Positions 60,001-64,000 of a stretch of 64,000 bases of DNA are shown here, piece by piece. The translations under genes and the position numbers were made by a program. Position 1 is the stretch's first letter. Each line of letters starts with the position of its first letter. The notes below the pieces were generated by a model. That model was not told the DNA's origin. It saw nothing but the letters and a program-made list of their open reading frames with translations, and did not search any database. Source of the DNA: Tipula vernalis (lineage: Eukaryota; Arthropoda; Insecta; Diptera; Tipulidae); NCBI GenBank assembly GCA_958295665.1, contig OY282560.1, positions 273,346,177 to 273,410,176 of the forward strand, written 5' to 3'.

Positions 60001-60419
60001 CCCAGGTGAACAATATAGAATATCTCTTGTTTTTGGCGTACTCAAAAGTCTAATGACTTATTGAAAAACCCTAGTAATTCATTTAATGCATTGGGTTTTA
60101 TATTAAATTTTGGTGTCCAGCTTCGTAAAAAGTCTTTAATTTTAATATCATCTCTAAGTTCTAGTTCATCTCCTTCAAATCCTGATAAGACCTCACGACT
60201 GTTTTCTTCATCATTTGTTTCTACATTAACATGCCGATTTTCATTTTGATCGTGAACAACAACCGGTAATTGAGTGTGACATAAGGAATCTGAATTTCGA
60301 GGTTCTTCGTAACAAGTCTGAGTTTGAACTCTGTTGGATTTCGAGTTTATGTTTATGTTTAAAAGGCGTATTTTAACCGATTGCTTCGAAAGTTCGATCA
60401 AGCTTTTGTATTTTGGCAT
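57066..60419 (-). pseudogene. CACTA-type (EnSpm-like) transposase, interrupted
   Basis: N-terminus from ATG 60419 (MPKYKSLIELSKQSVKIRLL) with an acidic stretch, a frameshift near 60048, then LSTPKTRDILY, LVLDINIDGLPITRSNQSCF, FICDAPARSSILGTKGPG, FGCLKCNVEG, AQRRTNEFF and FPLEYMH, features of tnp2-like CACTA transposases (DxxxD region, CxxC finger). A 1.39-kb insertion splits the next codons. Beyond it: LVCLGVMKKLLQMWVGG, a CGA-to-TGA stop at about 57843, FLLYCGPFVLK, a frameshift, LPADKYNNFMCLHTG, IHSLSHLSADVQQCGNVDNF, and a long C-terminal domain ending at 57066. At least four lesions. The terminal repeats of its element were not identified. Confidence 0.72.
58043..59430 (-). mobile_element. 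1388-bp insertion with TG...CA ends (probable solo LTR)
   Basis: On the minus strand it begins TGTAACGATTACTTAATC and ends CGATCGTTACA; the outer 9 bp are inverted (TGTAACGAT). GCAT (ATGC on plus) is duplicated at 58039-58042 and 59431-59434. Joining the flanks restores the CACTA transposase reading across EYMH and LVCLGV. A TG...CA unit without internal genes and with a 4-bp duplication fits a solo LTR of a gypsy-type element; a small DNA transposon with 4-bp duplication is the alternative. Confidence 0.7.
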
Positions 60420-61100
60420 TTTTAGCTATAAAATGGGAAATTATTATATCATTATAGATAGATGATAGATCATTACACAAATATGCATTTGGGATTGATT
60501 TTTCTAAAAAAAACTAATTCCATTGTTGGTCAAAACTGATATGGTTACAGATTCCGATTCAAAAGCTTTAAAGTACATATATCTCGAGCAATAATATTTA
60601 AGCGTAATATATAGTATGTAATTAGTAAACGCACATTAATTTATGTGGATTCCTTTGGTACAGAAAAAATTGATATAAATCAAAAAATTTGGTTTTTGTC
60701 TTTCTTTGGTACGGAAAAAAAGAAGGACATTACATCAAAATTTTTTGATTTACATTAATTTTTTCTGTACCACAGAAATCCACATAATAAATTATCACAG
60801 AAAACAGGTAACCACCAACATTGCCATATTGGATGACTTCCATCTCAACTAGAGAATTTATATCGAATAGTAGTATCAAGAATAAAACGAATCACGAATA
60901 AAAACGTTCTCGAAATAAACGAAATTACAATCTACCACAAATATACGTAAACTAAAATCAAACTTACCTGTACTCGTCGAAAATATATACATATATAATT
61001 ATTTTTACTTTTTTTGCACTTCCGATATTTTTTTTACGTCTTAAATACACAATACCACTTACTACTTTTGACTACGAATGATCAATGCGGTTTCAAGTCA
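60420..61100. other. Upstream region of the CACTA transposase
   Basis: No gene. It contains the 60637-60794 hairpin element. The promoter of the transposase would be here, but no motif stands out. Confidence 0.4.
60637..60794. repeat. Hairpin MITE-like repeat (158 bp)
   Basis: TTATGTGGATT near the left and AATCCACATAA near the right are inverted; inside, GGTACAGAAAAAATT pairs with AATTTTTTCTGTACC and ATCAAAAAATTT pairs with AAATTTTTTGAT. Confidence 0.8.
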
Positions 61101-61179
61101 CTACAATTTAATTTGTTCGTAAATTTATTTTCCCGTTAAAATTAGTAGCGTTCGATATATGTTTTGTGTATTAATTTTG

Positions 61180-61750
61180 TTTTTTTAAGATCGGACAGCC
61201 CTCGTGTAAACTAAATTTTCGTTATACTTGTGGTATAACATTTTACAGTCCGAGAACCATACATTTGCAATCCGTTACCATCGATTTCAGATTTTTATAT
61301 AGTGTATTTGTTTTGTTTATTATTTTTCATTTCTTTTCAAATTCGGATAGTCTTTACGAGTCGCGTATGGCGTAACACTTAACCGGCCTTTTACAGTCCC
61401 GAAACCATAAATTTACGGTTTCGTTTGAATGAATAATAATTTAGAACTTGTTATCGTATTTGTTAGTTTCCAAATATTTCATTTCCATGTTAAATTCGGT
61501 ATAAATCGAGATACCGTTTTTTGTTTATTTTTTATTTTCTTAAAATCGGACAGAGTTCGTGTTGATATTCTATACTTCGGCAAAAAATCGAGACGTTGTT
61601 TTTGATTATTATTTAATTTTTTTGATTTTTTGAACATAGGATAGACGTCGTGTAGATATTTTGTTTTACAATTAAATATTTCAACCGACGTTTTACGGTC
61701 TCGAAACCATAGAGTCTGTTGCGGTTGCAAATTGTTCGTCGGGAATATGT
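61180..61750. repeat. Subterminal-type repeat zone
   Basis: TTTTACRGTCYCGAAACCAT-like words occur at about 61239-61260, 61389-61408 and 61690-61710. A second word, CGGACAG or GGATAG(A/T) followed by (T)CGTGT, occurs near 61193, 61345, 61548 and 61640. CACTA elements are known to carry such subterminal transposase-binding repeats; the link to the neighbouring transposase is inferred. Confidence 0.55.
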
Positions 61751-62290
61751 ATTAAAAAGAGAAAATTCAATTTAATGACGTCATGATTTATCTACATCTA
61801 AAACCAATGGTAAGAAAAAAGACAACACGTATCTGCTCAACAACCGAAATTAAAATAAATCAAAAAAAGATAAAACAGAAAAAAATAAATCAATACAATG
61901 AGCGTGAGGAAAACAAAAAATCAAAACCATCTAGCATGCTTTGCAAATTCAAAATAACAATAGAAAAATATTCGAATTCAAATTTGAATGGAGGCAATGA
62001 AAGAGATGATTATTGTGTTGTTTATAAATTTTGAGTTATGAGTTTATGACGTATGTTACAAAAACAACAACATTGAACATTTTCTTATAAAAACAAAACA
62101 AAAGCTCATAATTCTAATAAACTAAAGTAGGAAATGAAAATAATCTTTTTTACATTTAGTTTCATAGTAAAGAAACAATTGTATGTACCTTATTTTAAGC
62201 TTAGTAAAACATTCAGTCAATACTGAAGGCTCTTATTTATAGAATAGGCTCTGATTTAACTAAAGAAACCGATAAAATATTAAAACATGA
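61751..62290. other. Spacer without recognisable gene
   Basis: The only open frame of note (61783-62034) is Lys/Asn-rich, as expected from A-rich DNA, and shows no domain. Confidence 0.4.
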
Positions 62291-62292
62291 TA

Positions 62293-62633
62293 GCAAGTAT
62301 CATCTCTTGCACTAGCATATGGTTATCTCATAAAACGGCGGTTTTAGCAGTAGCTGTGTTTTTTTATTCGTTCCCGATAGCTGCTATCGAAAGCCGTCAT
62401 TTTTCTACGCCTAAACTTAAATTTGACACGCTATTTATTGGTAAACTAAACTTATTTATCATCACACTATCATTTTTAATTCAATTGTTTAGCAAAAACT
62501 TGATATAAAAAATATTTGGCTCTACCTATTTATACTGAGCGCTATCGGGAGCCACTTTTTATATGACGGCTCTCTATAGCAGCTATCTGGAGCAAATAAA
62601 AAAACGCAGCTAGTGTTAATCACTCATACTTGC
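62293..62633. mobile_element. MITE-like element (341 bp)
   Basis: Ends GCAAGTAT and ATACTTGC, with CACTAG/CTAGTG just inside. Longer inverted arms: AGCTGTGTTTTTTTATTCG (62355) against the right-hand AAATAAAAAAACGCAGCT (62594), and GATAGCTGCTATCGAAAGCC against GGCTCTCTATAGCAGCTATC. No gene. Confidence 0.7.
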
Positions 62634-64000
62634 GAATAAAAAAACTATAATTGGAATACGTATTGTTATTTTTTTGTTATAAACTTCACACCCATCTGTT
62701 CCACAGCGAAAATCGCTGTGAACTTTAATCAGTGGTAAGAGAAACTGCATTTATTTCAAACAAAAACCACAAAAAGTGAATGATTTAGAGTTTACGTACA
62801 AATTTCAATGTATAACAAAACCAGTCTGTTCGCAGTGCTTGTTCACTCTCTAATGTCGTTTGGTATTTGAAAAAGAACAAGTATCGTGAACAAAATAAAT
62901 AAAACTACTATAAATATTAATACAAGATATACAACATTAATACCATGTTCACGTTAACTGTTTCTTTTACACTTCCTGTGAACTGTGGTCAATTATAGTT
63001 TAAATTCACTAATAACTAATATTAAATTCATATTTCATTCATTACATTTTTTGATTATAATTATAAAAAAACCGAAAGATAAACCGGAAAAAATTGACCC
63101 AAATTGAATTTAATGTTATCCCATTATCCGCTTTCTACAAGTATTTCATCAACGAGCAATGCAAATTGTGTAAGCCCAAAAACAATTATTTGTATTGTCA
63201 TGTACATATATGCAAAACTAATTTACTTTCAAAATTTTTTTTTTGGTTAACATAACTTTTTTAAAAGCTAAACTGTCAAACCAGAAGCCCGTCTTATTGG
63301 AATGGTCGTTACGGTAGTAACCTACATTATCAACATTTGAAAGCAGATTTGTTTTTCTTGATTTCTCCTAATTTCACCCTTCATAAATTGCAGCATTATT
63401 ACTCCACCTTCTTGTAAGCGTATCTTGTGAGTAATTTACCAGGGGAAATCAACATCAGCAGAACAAAATTAGGGGAAAAAATATTTTTTTTTATAAAATA
63501 AACGCGGGGTAAATTTTTTAATTTTTGTTTTTTCTTTTCTTTCCAGGTTGCGCTATCTATTGGTACCTAGTGGACTGAGTGAATTGAATTTAGCGAGTTA
63601 TAGTTCCACTATTTTACAGATGTCTCTATTCAATCATTGTTTAAAAAAAAAAAAAAAAATGCAACCAATCATTTTTCTTTTTAAGGCAATTGTATTTTAA
63701 CTTTTTCTGGTCATTATAAATAAACAAAAAAATTACACCAAAGTTATTAATTACTTCGGTTGAATTGAAACAACTTTAAATTAAATTGAATGTAGCAAAA
63801 ATAAAGAGTCAAACTAAAATTTCTTTCCCCATCAGCCAACTACCTATGTACATACATATGTATGTAAACAAAATTACTTTTTCTTCCTTCAAATTTGAAA
63901 AAGCTAATGTAAAGTTTTTCTTTTTTTTTCTAATTCTAAATATAAATCACAAATTTTCCTATTCATAATTTAATAGAAAAAAATTCAAAATAATAAAAGT
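62634..64000. other. A/T-rich end of window
   Basis: No gene or clear repeat. A poly-A run at 63642-63659 follows a small less A/T-rich block (63545-63625) and could be the tail of an unrecognised retroposed sequence. Confidence 0.4.

Noticed and set aside
63786..63968. 60-codon frame near the window end
   Set aside because: Low complexity, A/T-driven, no motif.

Overview
The window looks like repeat-rich, AT-rich insect nuclear DNA; the order cannot be fixed from sequence alone. The evidence is the mix of element types (Jockey and R1-clade LINEs, BEL/Pao, PIF/Harbinger with Myb-like or MADF-BESS partner genes, Mutator-like, Tc1, Tigger and CACTA transposases), the small 58-66 bp GT-AG introns and the long A/T-rich spacers. 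I see no convincing single-copy host gene. Nearly everything recognisable is a transposable element or its remains.

Layout. 0-3.5 kb: the minus-strand end of a CR1-like LINE with an uninterrupted 890-residue endonuclease/RT frame. 3.58-11.14 kb: an apparently complete Jockey LINE (minus strand) bounded by a 12-bp target duplication and interrupted by a 2.9-kb Harbinger transposon (5139-8053, TSD CAG) whose four-exon transposase is intact. 11.8-26.05 kb: an older Jockey copy split by a 12.9-kb insertion. That insertion is itself a nest: a PIF transposon carrying transposase and MADF-BESS remains, opened by a 7.7-kb element with CACTG ends (12227-19952) and by a 5'-truncated Jockey (about 20.5-23.6 kb). 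The 7.7-kb element holds a duplicated SINE-like unit, a 1.34-kb non-autonomous Harbinger-type element, a hairpin MITE and BEL/Pao debris. 26-30.2 kb has no recognisable gene.

30.2-34.9 kb: an R1-clade LINE sits in the (AC)n tract of a small inverted-repeat element. 35.4-37.45 kb: a second, dead Harbinger with the same convergent transposase/Myb arrangement. 38.8-45.1 kb: fossils of a PHD-finger LINE, a Tigger-type transposase, a Mutator-like transposase between 390-bp direct repeats, and a Tc1 transposase. 45.15-45.9 kb: a foldback element. 46.5-47.35 kb: a degenerate satellite. 48.85-50.15 kb: a decayed Jockey. 50.19-51.93 kb: a large inverted repeat whose two arms each keep an open frame beginning MATD with a GPGGP motif; this is the best candidate here for something undescribed. 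55.9-60.4 kb: a CACTA-type transposase and a partner gene, broken by a 1.39-kb TG...CA insertion (probable solo LTR) and a 303-bp MITE, next to a zone of subterminal-type repeats (61.1-61.75 kb). The last 2 kb hold one more MITE and A/T-rich DNA.

How the parts work together: each transposase is expected to act on its own terminal repeats, with Myb-like or MADF proteins as DNA-binding partners, and the LINE ORF1/ORF2 pairs form RNPs that copy by target-primed reverse transcription. Only the first LINE and the first Harbinger transposase look possibly functional. Family assignments rest on motif recognition by eye, not on database searches.
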